The notes beneath the pieces were generated by a model. It searched no databases. It saw nothing but the letters and a program-made list of their open reading frames with translations, and was not told the origin of the DNA. Both the position numbers and the translations under genes were made by a program. 64,000 nucleotides of DNA from Ciona intestinalis (Eukaryota; Chordata; Ascidiacea; Phlebobranchia; Cionidae), in assembly GCF_000224145.3 (NCBI RefSeq), contig NW_004190416.2, forward strand, positions 248,001 to 312,000, given 5' to 3'. Positions 22,501 to 33,140 of this stretch are shown here, piece by piece. Position 1 is the first letter of the stretch. Every line of letters begins with the position of its first letter.

Positions 22501-24794
22501 TATTTTCCCCACCCTATATATATATATGTGTGTAGAATATATATTTAGAACAATCTACTATTACTCACTGTTTTTAAGGCGTCTGGATGAAGTCTTAGAC
22601 CCGAAATATCCAGCATTACTTTGTTGATGGAGTAATTGGTTGATGAAACTGGATTTCCAGGTAAGTTGTTGGTCTGTAAATGTATATGTTGAGTATTTTA
22701 TTTTAAGCTGAGTTTTAAACACTGTAAGCTATTTCAGGTGATTAAATACGATTTTCTGTGTTTTTTTCGTACAAATATAATAGCCAATATTATTGTTCTC
22801 GCCCGGTCGCAATGACAGTCGTTATAACACGGGTGTTCCATTCCATTTCATACACCTCATGCTCGTTTACAAGTTAATACGTATGTAACTTATTTATCCT
22901 TGCGCGATGGGCAAAAACAGTTGTTATAACACGGGTGTTCCGTTTCGTACACTTTGTCCCAGCTTACGGGTTAATACGTATGTAACTTTGAAGATGTATT
23001 TCGAGTTACCACATTGTCACTTTGTTAAATGTCACCGCGCTTTCTTTGGAAGCCATTCACGTGCGTCATGGGTTTTATTCCTTATTGACACATAACTTGC
23101 AACTCACAAAATCACTTTTCGTAGCTTAAGTTAAGGTTTCCCGCCTATTGGCAAAAACAAGCGTCAAGTTACAATTCCCACCAAGTTTCTATTCATTTAT
23201 ATCACGTAGATTTGATTACAACTTAACTATGCCGCGTACCTTATGCTATTAAGCTTGATAAAATGGTTTCCAAATTGCCAGCCTTACAAAAAAACACCAC
23301 TCGCAAAGTTACAACATACGTTGTAACTCGTAAGCAGACACGAGGAGTAAAAAAAACAGAACACCCATGTTATAACAACTGTTGTTTTCTTGGCGCGCGT
23401 GGATAAATAAGTTACATTTAATTATTATCGTGTTTTGTAAAGTTTGCAATACATTTTCAGAACCAAAGTAGAACAAAAAATTTACGAGATACAATTTTTC
23501 AACAGGGGATTTCCCGAACGGTAATGCTTGCTAACGGAAGGGGAATTTCTTAAGCAAAAAATAAACTTTGCGGGTATTTTCGGATTGCAACAGCAGGAGG
23601 TCGTATTACGTATCAAACAAAAGGTGAACGTTGAATTCTTATAAAGCCTCGTTGTAAGTATGGGATACCGTTAGCACATCCCATACTTTGTATTTTAACA
23701 ATTAACAACGCTCTTTTAGAGTCGTGAGGAAACGTTGTGTATTTCTGTAAAATCTTTTGTTTAACTGTAACAAATTCTGCGAATCTAACCCTATTTTGGT
23801 GCTAATAGAGTTGAACGATTTTGTGTAACGAAATATAATAAGGATCTGGTGCTATGAAAATGTAACAGAGTAAAGTCCAACAAATTGAATAATATAAGAT
23901 TTATATATTTCAACTAAATGGCAGCGTCAGTCACAGTATGAAAAGACTTACAATGTTCAAACTACTATACATTAACTAAATAGTTGAACAAAACTTACTA
24001 ATCGGATACGCAGGCCATCGGTTTCCGTGAATCGTATGATCGGGGCGGCAAGTTTACCGTTAAACACCCTCCGATTTGTCCTAAACCATTCAAGGTTGAT
24101 TTCAGTAAGCGACACATTGATGGTTCCAGGGTGGGCGGAACTAACACTGAGTTGATCGAGATGTTCAAGAAGCTCTCCACCTATTTAATATATAATGGGG
24201 TAAGATGGTCCGGCGCCGTGGCATAGTGGTTAGCACGCCTGCCTGTATCCAATTGGTAATGGGTTCAAGGCTCGACGCTGCTACCAAAGCTGGCACGAGG
24301 TGTTAAACCCGTGTGATAACGACTGTCGTTTTCCGGCAACACGAAGATAAAGTAAGTTACATTCATTCATGGCACGCCTTAAGCACTTAAAATCCAAATA
24401 TTCTGATCGTGTTTTTGGTAATTTTACTGGTGCCCACTTAACATACTTTTTATTTAAAAACGATATCGAAGATTTATTATGGAAACAACAAATATAATAG
24501 AATTGACAGCAAAATGAGAGTCGTTAAATCAACCTTATTAGGTTTCCTGATATATTATTACATGTTTGCACGAATCATATTTCATACTTTATATTTTTTT
24601 CGTGTTTACTAAAGTCTTGCATGTCTGTATTATATACTTTTATCAATACAGAATTATAAATACGATTATATTGAAGTAGCAAATTAAAAATTACCTTTAA
24701 ATTTGCAGGGCGCAGTGTTGTTGCATCCAGATACGTCATTCCAAGGAAAACCTGAGATATAAACCAAGACAGTAAATCTTAACCAACACAGCAT
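16507..24794 (-). CDS. Type I membrane protein with multicopper-oxidase-like cupredoxin ectodomain
   Basis: Thirteen exons on the minus strand: 24695-24794, 23999-24180, 22569-22673, 22104-22223, 21528-21721, 21084-21224, 20609-20789, 19520-19743, 18873-18978, 18240-18348, 17798-17925, 17266-17380, 16507-17003. All phases close to give 733 residues. Order: signal peptide (MLCWLRFTVLVYISG); cupredoxin domain 1 (RVFNGKLAAP, LRIRLTNNLPGNP, LINPGES, SGTYLYG, SGLCGMAVVED); domain 2 (VNGKIQPTLNLQAGEMKRFR, LLLPGSTLDWIVV); a weaker third region; a Cys-rich exon (EPCCCQY); a Thr/Pro-rich stalk with tandem TEQPIT; a membrane span at about 658-680; a ~55-residue Pro-rich tail. Oxidase copper ligands (IHWHG, WYHSH) read YSINK and YLYG, so catalysis is unlikely. 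The fold call is by motif order; function unknown. Confidence 0.8.
17438..17548 (+). mobile_element. SINE-tail repeat in intron
   Basis: Contains GGCACGAGGTGTATGAAACA, ACGGCTGTCGTTTTCCG and TTTCATTCATTC in the standard order. It lies in the intron between exons starting at 17380 and ending at 17798. Confidence 0.7.
18105..18225 (-). mobile_element. SINE-tail repeat in intron
   Basis: Reverse copy: AATGAATGAACGTAACTTGT, TATCCTCGCATTGCGGGCAA, CATACACCTCGTG in order. The central part is shortened relative to the other copies. Confidence 0.65.
20895..20990 (-). mobile_element. SINE-tail repeat fragment
   Basis: Reverse partial copy with AAAGACAGTCGTTATAACAC, GTGTTCTGTTTCATGCACTT and CACATATGTAACTT. 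It is intronic in the minus-strand cupredoxin-like gene. Confidence 0.6.
21395..21502 (+). mobile_element. SINE-tail repeat fragment
   Basis: Forward copy with CACCCACAAAGTAACATACA, GTACGAGGTGTTAAACC and TGACTGTCGTTTTCCGGCCA, ending in TTTTCATTCAG. It ends 26 bases before an exon edge (21528). Confidence 0.65.
22361..22517. mobile_element. Foldback MITE (GGGGAAGATGGGAC family)
   Basis: Starts TGGGGTAAGATGGGACACC and ends CCTATTTTCCCCACCCTATA, the inverted end. The core has CGGTCTATGGGAGTCGTGA, GGTTTTATAATTCTTT-like and TACTACCAAATGGGAC blocks shared by the other copies in the window. Confidence 0.8.
22795..22995 (-). mobile_element. Two adjacent reverse SINE-tail units
   Basis: Two head-to-tail reverse copies, each with CAGTCGTTATAACACGGGTG or a close variant followed by a CACCTCATGC/CACTTTGTCC block, GTTAATACGTATGTAACTT and TTTATCC. 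The pair looks like a local tandem duplication, as at 63661. Confidence 0.65.
23296..23425 (+). mobile_element. SINE-tail repeat fragment
   Basis: Forward copy: ACTCGCAAAGTTACAACATA, GTAACTCGTAAGCAGACACG, AACAGAACACCCATG and GATAAATAAGTTACATTTAA. It lies in the large intron between exons 2 and 3 of the cupredoxin-like gene. Confidence 0.65.
24211..24372 (+). mobile_element. Full composite SINE: tRNA-derived head plus common tail
   Basis: The head carries a pol III A-box-like TGGCATAGTGGTTAGCACG and a B-box-like GGGTTCAAGGCTCGACG at tRNA-like spacing. After CTGCTACCA it continues directly into the GCTGGCACGAGGTG tail unit and ends CATTCATTCAT. It is the only copy here that joins both parts, and so identifies the many tail-only repeats as SINE fragments. 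It matches the idea of the composite short retroposons described in Ciona (Cics type), but I name that only tentatively. Confidence 0.75.
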
Positions 24795-25337
24795 CGTATT
24801 TAACTGTATAACTACACAGAGAACATACGGATACTAAAATGTATGCTATTGTGGTGGTAAGACCGATACTAGTTTCATGTTTGTTGTGGCAATTGCGTTA
24901 GACAAAGGGACGTGTATATATAACTACCTGATCAAAGGGAAGTATTTGAATACACGCTTTTGTTTCAGTAGCTGATGTAATCAATTTCGCGATTCAGACC
25001 CTGCTCTGTTGTTCAGCCAGCGCCGTGGCATAGTGGTTAGCGCGCCTGCCTGTAACCCAGAGGTGATGGGTTTAAGGCTAGACGCTGCTACCATTGTGGG
25101 CGTATGTTGTTGTTTACAGCAACCATATTTTGTCCCTTTATTGACGTCATAAAAACAAAAAATTGTCATCGTATTATTACGTATGTGCTTGTGACGTAAC
25201 CAAATATTGTAGCAATTTCAATACCAAAATTTCAATACAATAGAAGATTTCAATACCAAATTAGAGTTAAAACTGAAATAATAATGCGCGTCATTGAAAT
25301 AATAGTGCGCATTGTGACGTCACGAATTAATATGACG
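24795..25337. other. Intergenic: cupredoxin-like gene upstream / IGFBP-like gene 3' side
   Basis: Both genes run on the minus strand, so this 543-base spacer holds the IGFBP-like gene's 3' UTR and the cupredoxin-like gene's promoter. It contains a SINE head at 25017-25095 and two TGACGTCA palindromes at its left-facing edge (25315, 25333). No coding exon is seen. Confidence 0.75.
25017..25095 (+). mobile_element. SINE head (tRNA-derived part only)
   Basis: GCGCCGTGGCATAGTGGTTA, CGCGCCTGCCTGTAACC and GGGTTTAAGGCTAGACGCTG then CTACCA. It is nearly identical to the head at 24211 but lacks the tail. It cannot be a functional tRNA because acceptor-stem pairing is not evident. Confidence 0.75.
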
Positions 25338-28300
25338 TCATAGAATGCCCGATCCTTCCGAAAGATCATCGTCGTCAAAAAAAACATCTTTAAACATTTT
25401 TGGTTTCACCATCGCGCGTAACGCGTGTGATAATACGTCATCAATTGTTTCTTTTGTTACGTCAGTGATAACGTCATTGTTTAAAAGTGGCTGGATTTCT
25501 GTGCCAGGAAATTCCGAACTCGGTGTGTTACTGTCGTCATGATAATTTGTGACATCATCAGACGTGACGTCATCGTGTCGACGACCAACTTGTCCAAGGG
25601 TCAGTGTGACGTCATCTAAAAAATATCGTTAAATTTTATTAATTAAGAGGGAAAACCCAGGTTACCTGGTGGTAAAATGTGAGATCGGAGATAATTTGAA
25701 TTTGTGCTCTCCGTCGCCACCTCCCGGCTGTTAAACGCGTAATGCTTTCTTCGATAAACGTAGTAGTTTGGTATCGGGAAGTCGCCTGTGTAATATTAAA
25801 GTTGTCGTAAAAAAATTGTACAAACATATACAAAAAACTGGAAAAACATAAAAAAAATTGTACAAAACGAGAAAAAATTGTACAAAACGTAAACAGATTA
25901 TAAAACAACGACAAAACATGAAAAAATAATTCCTAACAGGACGTATTAATATAAAAGAAAATTACCTGCTACGACATTTAGTCTCGCTGTCGCGTTAGAT
26001 ATTCCGAACTCATTCTTTGCAATACACGTAAACAATCCAGCATGTGACGTCATAACGCGGTCGATCTCCAACCACGTGGTTACTTGATACGGAAGCGGAC
26101 CACTCCGAACCTAGTATTGAGGGTAAATTATACAGTGTAGAAAATAAAAATTATACAGTACAGAAAAAAATTATACGATGAAAAAAAAATTATACAGTGT
26201 AGGAAAAAAATGTGACGTCACAGGCACTTACGTAATAATACGATGACAATTGTTGTTATTATGATGTCAATAAAAGATTTATATTACACGACGATATTTG
26301 AAGTTTTGTGTTTTTAAATAAATTGAAAAAATAATGGTTATACAGTGCAGGAAAAAATTATACAGTGTATAAAAATATTATACACTGTAGGAAAAAAAAT
26401 TATACGGTGTAGAAAAAAATATTCTAAAAATTTATAAAGTGTCGAAAAATAATTTAAAACAATTATATGTGTTGTAGAAAAAATACGGTATAAAAATTAT
26501 ACGGTGTATAAAAATATTTAAAAAAAGTTATAGCCTATAGTGCAGAAAAAAAAATTCCAAAAAATAAACGGAGTAAAAAAATTATAGTAAAATAACTATA
26601 CAGTGTAGAAAAATATGGTAAAAAATATATTGTGCAGAGAATATACCAAAGAAATTATTTTGGGGGAAGATGGGACGCGATCAGGATATTTACATATTAT
26701 GTGCTAACGTTGTACTATCTTACCCCACCCTACTATAATACGATGTGTTAAGCGTACCAAGTGCTATATGATTTGCTTCGATATACGGGTTATTATTTGC
26801 CAAAAGTGTCCCGTTCTACCAACCTTCAACCTATACCATATATATTTATAAGGTAACATTAAAGATAAACACCTGTACTGTTACACCATCGTCAAGATTT
26901 GGTTGAAAGACACTTTCTCCGTTCAACGTCCATTCAAACCAAGCAAGGGGAAACCCCGAAACCGAGCAACTAAACACCGCCGAAGATCCTGACTCTGCTG
27001 TTTGGTTCATTGGAGGAATTTCCACTTGTGGCGCTAAAGAGTGAAATAAATGAAATAAGTTTGGTTTTAATTTAAGGACATTTACAATTCCTTTAGAATG
27101 CAAAAAGCCAGGAATCTTACGCTTATGGGAAATGAGCTAATCTTGGCCTAAATCCTAGGTTCCATGGCTTACCACGTTGCGGAATCTCATCCACGCAGAA
27201 TAATTGGAAAGGTCAGTCTTTAACTGATTGGTTTTAAACCCAGGCCGAATTTGAGAATGAGAGATCCATGGTTCAAATCCAGGCCAGGGTTAGAGAACCA
27301 GAGATCCTGAGTTTCAATCCAAAAAGTTTAAAATGTAAGAATCCAGGTTTGTGATCAAACCAGCCAGACCCCGACTTTAAATCTCCATCAAGGATATTGT
27401 AAAACCCCAGCCGGCCAATACGTGCGTTAGACCGTGCAAGAATGTGCAAGGTTCGTTAGCAAGATATATAAGCACGAAACCTGAAACTCTGAGTAAATTA
27501 TCAAGATAAAACACAAAGTTGAAACATAGATATCCAACCACCATGGTAGGGTATCAACATTGCGTGAATACAAGAACATATATTAGGGTGGAAATACAGG
27601 AACATAAGAATACAAGAACATATAGTAGGGTAGGGAAAGACGGGACACCTTATCACATAATATCCAAATATCCTGATCGTGTTTCAAAAAATTAACAACG
27701 GCCTATATGGGAGTCGTGAGAAAAAGGTTTATAATTCTTGGAATTTTATTTGTATACTACCAATAGGACGTTGGAATGAAAAGGTGTCCCATCTCCCCCC
27801 TACTATCATGTTTAGCAGTTCCTATTCTCTATGGTCTTATGCGTTAAAGTATAGGCAAAGGGACATACAAGTTTTGACAGAGTTGGCCCATTTATATGCA
27901 TTGTTCATACTGTATACCGTAGAATTACAACAGTTCTAGTTTTATTGTGATAGTCATTATTTACTACCTGATATTTATATTACGGTTTAGTTGTATAGTT
28001 TGTAGATTTAGGAATATCCAGGCCCGCTGTTTTACGAAAAACTATAATCACGTAAAGTGCAACTGTTAAAGGAAAGGGATTGTTGGTAAAGGGCACCAAC
28101 GTAAACAATGAGCGGTCTTCAATGATACTTAACTAAAACGAAGGCAAAACAGAAATCAATCATTTAGCATGATAGATATATGTTTTCGTAACGGTGGTTG
28201 CACAGTGTAAAAGTTACAGTTTTGTAAAATTTTAAACAACGTTATCCGTTATAGCATCGATTGCAACACCTAATTTATTTATTTTCAAAGAAAATATAAA

Positions 28301-31300
28301 ACTTTTACAGGCATAGTCTAAATCGTATTTAAATTACACTACGTTAAGAAACAAAGAAACTTAACGAGGCGTCTTGAAATTTAAAAAGTTTCACGAATCG
28401 TAAAATGAAACCCAGGCGTTAGTTAAACGAGGTTGTTTTATACACAGTGTTGTCAAAGTCACGTAGAAAAACTGTTTTAACTTGTTTTTTTATAGTTTTG
28501 TACAAATAAATGACGTTTCTTCGAACACCAAAACTTTTAAAATTTTTGCTAAAACAAACTTAAAATTCTTAATTTTTTCAATAAAATTGCTTTTAAAATA
28601 AACAATTTTTCAAGAAAATTGATTTTAAAATGAAGTCCAATTTTGTGGATACCCTCTCCGTATTTAAATTCAACATTATACTTGACGAAGTTAAGCGCCT
28701 AAGATTTTAATCAGCCCTTGAAAGATGGCCAACTATTTGAGGTGCGGTGCAGACGAACCGCATTTTTACCGCAATCGTTTCAACACCGTGAGATCCAGGT
28801 TAAGAAAATATGCGAGACGTCCATTTAGATGCATTCGGGCCATTTGTAATGAGAAGTTTCGCCAAATTGCAAGTTAATGTTCTACAAATTGCGCTGCGAG
28901 TGGATTTAAAAGATCAGTTTATTCGTATTTTTTTCCAAAACTCAAAAGTAATGGATATTTTACTGTGTAAAGATACCAAGCGTGGTAATTTGCGCATTTA
29001 TTTGTATATTTGCAATTACCTATGACGTAGAAATATCAAAACAAACAAAACTAACCTATTATATAGTACGGAGATCGGGGAAGATGGGACAACCGTCCCA
29101 TTTGGATGTAAACGTTTTTATAGTATTGTTTGTTTCAATAAAAAATGATTGTAACATTTTTCGCAACAAACTTGATTTATAAGTTAAGACCCGGTGCGTG
29201 AGTGGAGGTTGTAACGCATGGGTGACAGTTGCCAGACTATCGTTACAACCTCCAGCAGGAAGTGAGGCTTACAACTTCAAAGATTGCGACAATCCTTTTT
29301 AAACAAGCTTTAAATCTTTAACCTTGTTTAAATAAGTGATTTGTCAGACTCAGACCCAATGTATAAATAGAGGCGGCGTGGGCGTTTTGCTATTACTGAA
29401 AATTCCGAAATGTTTAAATTATTTCTCAAAAACTTTTATTATTTTTTTAATACTATATCCAATCTTTTTTAAAAAAGACGAAACTACCCAAAACACGACA
29501 GTAGTTACTATACACATGTGGTCTCTAACCCAGCACTTTAGCGGAACCGTCTTAAACCATTTTTTTTTCTTAAATCGTTTAAGTTTCAAGTATTTTAAGT
29601 TTGTAATTAACTGTAAACAAAGAAATCCGATTATTTCCGATAATATCCGAAAGTAAATCCGAGGATCAAAAACGTGAGGAGAAACGGATAGAAATTACAC
29701 GGCAATTATTAGATTACGAAACGTCATAAAGCTGATTATTTGGTAATTATCGGTAGTTAACTTTGATCAGTGTTTAAATGAAAGGTCTTATCTTAATATG
29801 ATAAATCACACGAGCGTAAACACGGCTGAAAGCTGAATTTGTAATTTTAAATACAGGATACAGTTTCGCACTCGACGTTGTTATATTTTAAGTATTTTTT
29901 TTTATATTTATTTGTTATATGGTAGAGGTAAGAAATTTTATGTTTTCATTCTCTTTCATCGTTCGATTTTGTAAGACAAAAATATTTAAAGAATTATGAA
30001 ACCGTATCCTCACAACTCCTATAGACCGTTGTTGATTGTTTAAAACACGATCAGGATATTTGAATATTATGTGCTAAAAGTGTCCGATCTTTGTATTTTG
30101 GACAGTGCTACTACATCCATTACTTAGGACGACTATTGCTTCGCTTTCGGGTAAACAACTTTCAAATTCAAACGCGTTTCGAATTTTTTGTCCAAATCAG
30201 TGTCTACAAACGATGTCGTGACGATTATTAGCTCACGTGACGTCATCAATCAACATAACAGATCATTGACTTGACGTGTATGGATGCTCGAGATGCGGGT
30301 TGTGACGTCACAAAGGAATCTCAAGAGAAATATTCGAGAAGCTCGTTGTATTGTTGGCTAAATAAAAGTCTTCGGGTTTGATGAATTTTAAACACAAGTG
30401 AAATTTTTGACGTTTTACAACTTAAAACCAGATAATTCGACTAAAAGAACTAACGAAAGGCAATATCAAGTGTAGAACACAGTTTCAAGGCAAATTACAA
30501 CCAACATATATGAACCCAAACACTACCATTCAACAGTATATTTCTACAATGTATTAATACATATCATCGTCTGAAGAAGTGTGCATATGTCAAATAACAA
30601 CATATCCTGCAAAACCAGAATCAAAAAACAGCTACATACGTGTCCAGTAGCGCAACCAACTATACAATAACGCAGGCAGATTCACCAAACCCCTTTTTTG
30701 GGGGTTTTCGTCGTCATATTACCCCCACACATAGCCTACTACCATTTTTATTTAAAATAATCCAATGATTCTCTAATGTATGAATATTTATTATATGTAT
30801 GTTCATTAGCTAACACACTTATATACACTCAACCCCTTCTAATCCCCCTAACATTCTATGCCGGCGGTTTTCGCCGGTCATCTTACCAACGTACTAACCG
30901 ATTTTTACTTCAAGTAATCAAACATAATGTATAGATATATTATAGTTTGAAATTTATATGCCCAGTAGCTCACTCACTAACGCAGCACTCACCCCCTTAA
31001 TCCCCCCTAACATTCTGTGCATGAAATCTTTCACCGACTTTCACCCTAACCCCATCCATCACCCCTACGCCCCCAATTCATCAAATTCGCGCTGGGTACA
31101 AATCGTCACTTCCGCCCCAAAGTGGGTCAGGCCACCCAATGCTTTGTTTACTTTTCACGCCTCGTTGCACCCGCCATAGAAACCTTATTATAATCTTTTA
31201 AGGACGCCCCCGTATCCGATTTAAACCAAAGTTATCTTTTAAGTAAAAGTACCATATCATGATTGATGACGAAGGCCCATGACGTCGCAGATATAGGACG

Positions 31301-33140
31301 TCACAATTACATGACGTCACAATGACGTAATTCGGAGCGATTTCTATGCGCAATGCAAAAATGCATGCAAACTATGAAAGAGCATATATGGGTCAGGGAA
31401 GATCGTCAATGTCTTTATTCTCCTTTATCGCTCCATTTGGTAGCAAACAACGAGTGTTTACACAACTATATAACGGTATCCACGCAACTCGAAGGAGAGT
31501 TATGCTCACGACATCCCATCTTACCCCACCGATTCATATCTCACTTTCCCTAATATAAACTATACCGCCTTACTCTGAACATTTAATTTGGACAGAGATG
31601 CAACAAAAGATTAGGGAAGGGAAGGTTACCATTTGAACCGTGACGAGAATTTGAGCCAAATTTTGAAGCTAAAAATATCGTAGGAATCTCAGACACGCGA
31701 ACAGAATGTAAAATTCGAAAGTTTAAATTTCAACGCTGTACCGCAAATGTTGAACGTGAAATGCCATGTTTATAATGATGTGAGGGGTTTAAGTGCTACA
31801 AAAATCAAGTCCAAGAGATTTATATTTCGCATAAAATGGCTTCATCAGGCTCTTATTCTATTAAATTATATTTTAAGTTCAGATTTATGGTTAAAAAACG
31901 TTGTTATAATTGTTTAAAACACGATCAGGGTTCTTGGATATTATGTGTTAACGTGTCCCCTTTTTTCCCATTATACTACATATAGACTTCCTATATACAC
32001 ACAATATCACGCAATTAACTCACCGGCACGGCAAGGACCCTGGCGAGCAATCTCCAATCCAGCAACGCGTCCCGAGGCGCGTCGGAATCGACATGGATTC
32101 GAATAAGTCCTTCCGTCACTTCCGCATATGACGTCACGAGCCGCGCATGCGCAGTAGGAATCGGAAGCATCTAATCCCACGTCATCAGGTTCAACAGGTG
32201 TACAAACCAACCCTTCCCCACAGTTGCCGAACCTGGGGCGAAAATTATAGTCTTTGATTTAAAATAACATTTTTAGCCATAACACGTAACTATATTGGGA
32301 TTTTTAACCCTACGGTCCTACGGCGTGGCTAACTATAAAACACGCTGCAGTAGACTTAGGATTTGAAGCCGTAAGGACACCAAAGCCGACAATCGTAGTC
32401 GCGAATATACCATCTATAACCCCTTCCTTTACGACACGCGCTCATAAAAGAGAGTTATGGCGCCGAAAAATAAACGAGAAAAATTAACAAAAATTCTAAC
32501 TCACCAACCTGCGTTTTTTCAACATTTATAACCTCTTTCTTACCTGAACATGGCACCCGGCAAGTCACACGGCGTGTCCTCTAAATTCCCACAAACGTAA
32601 CAACAATCGCAAGCATCTCTTATTAACCCACCAGGGCAAGAGGTTGGGGTAGCAGAGCATTGCTCGGGGTCGCATACACCGCATGAGGTCGTCCAATCGA
32701 ACAGGAGCGGGTGCCTATAAGTGAGAGGAGAAGTTTTAAATGACTTTAACTCAAAGAGAATGTTGTTAGTTGTTTAAATCACGAGTATGAAATAATTTAT
32801 TATGAAAAACCTGATATTGCGTGATAACGCTATCCATCTTATACCCCACAATTATTGTTATTATATTATGACTTATGAGTATAGCGCATACATAGTGTTA
32901 CAAAAATACAAAGCGGCAAACGTAAGGGGACCTTTTAATATGATGTCTGTGCTTCGTTCTGATTGGTTGATCCGTTCCATTCGTCACACTGACGTCGTTA
33001 TCTTGTTCAACGACACTGTTGATATGATCTCCCACGTGACGTAATGTATGATGACGTAGCCTCTGGTGACGTGGCAATGACTTTATAAGCCGGAAGTTAA
33101 CGAACAATGCAAATGATAGTAACGTGAGGAAGGAACGCAT
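25338..33140 (-). CDS. Secreted IGFBP-Kazal-Ig protein (IGFBP7/KAZALD1 type) with acidic tail
   Basis: Seven exons on the minus strand: 32932-33140, 32544-32714, 32024-32232, 26873-27033, 25966-26110, 25666-25785, 25338-25615; 430 residues with all phases closed. Order: signal peptide (MRSFLTLLSFALFVNF); a His/Arg-rich propeptide-like stretch ending KHRHHIKR; IGFBP module about 75-135 with CGVCDPEQC and ACDCCYVC; Kazal domain about 155-195 (CACAARDVICGSDGRTYSNP); one Ig-like domain about 198-298 split over two exons (FSCSVSGFP, HAGLFTCIA); then about 130 extra residues, the last 90 acidic with DDVT repeats and FFDDDDLSEGSG. IGFBP7 and KAZALD1 are 280-305 residues and end soon after the Ig domain, so the tail is an extension. 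Likely an extracellular growth-factor or matrix modulator. An upstream in-frame ATG at 33168-33170 exists; 33140 is preferred because it starts a clean signal peptide. Confidence 0.92.
26120..26640. repeat. AT-rich minisatellite, TTATACAGTGTAGAAAAA type
   Basis: An intronic run of many imperfect units of about 17-25 bases built from AATTATACAGTGTAG followed by A-runs, interrupted by a TGACGTCA at 26213 and a TTATTATGATGTC stretch. It sits between the two exons encoding the Ig domain. Confidence 0.75.
26661..26737. mobile_element. Foldback MITE, internally deleted
   Basis: TGGGGGAAGATGGGACGCGA joins directly to TCAGGATATTTACATATTAT and ends TACCCCACCCTACTATA. Both ends are kept but most of the core is absent compared with the ~190 bp copies. 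Confidence 0.7.
27621..27807. mobile_element. Foldback MITE (GGGGAAGATGGGAC family)
   Basis: Starts TATAGTAGGGTAGGGAAAGA and ends GTGTCCCATCTCCCCCCTAC. The core blocks CCTGATCGTGTTT, GGGAGTCGTGAG and TACTACCAATAGGACG are present. It lies in the 5 kb Kazal-to-Ig intron. Confidence 0.8.
29203..29254. repeat. Perfect 14 bp inverted repeat, 24-base loop
   Basis: TGGAGGTTGTAACG at 29203-29216 is matched exactly by CGTTACAACCTCCA at 29241-29254. It could fold as an intronic hairpin. No known family is recognised. Confidence 0.7.

Larger units (their letters stand above)
27034..32023. other. 5 kb intron of IGFBP-like gene: content
   Basis: The largest intron of the gene. It holds a MITE (27621-27807), MITE fragments near 29071-29106, 30000-30090, 31385-31535 and 31905-31980, three TGACGTCA sites, a diverged ~160-190 base direct repeat at about 30690-31070 (CCCCTTCTAATCCCCCTAAC in one unit, CCCCTTAATCCCCCCTAAC in the next), and a perfect 14 bp inverted repeat at 29203-29254. 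I see no further exon; flanking phases already match. Confidence 0.7.

Noticed and set aside
25017..25095. A tRNA gene
   Set aside because: A-box and B-box-like motifs are present, but there is no acceptor-stem pairing or anticodon-arm geometry, and a near-identical copy at 24211 runs into a SINE tail.
28810..29182. Possible exon in the 5 kb intron
   Set aside because: Overlapping short frames without acceptor/donor pairs; the Kazal and Ig exons already join in phase.
30958..31179. Pro/Ser-rich coding exon
   Set aside because: Part of a diverged non-coding direct repeat in the IGFBP-like intron; flanking exon phases leave no room for it.
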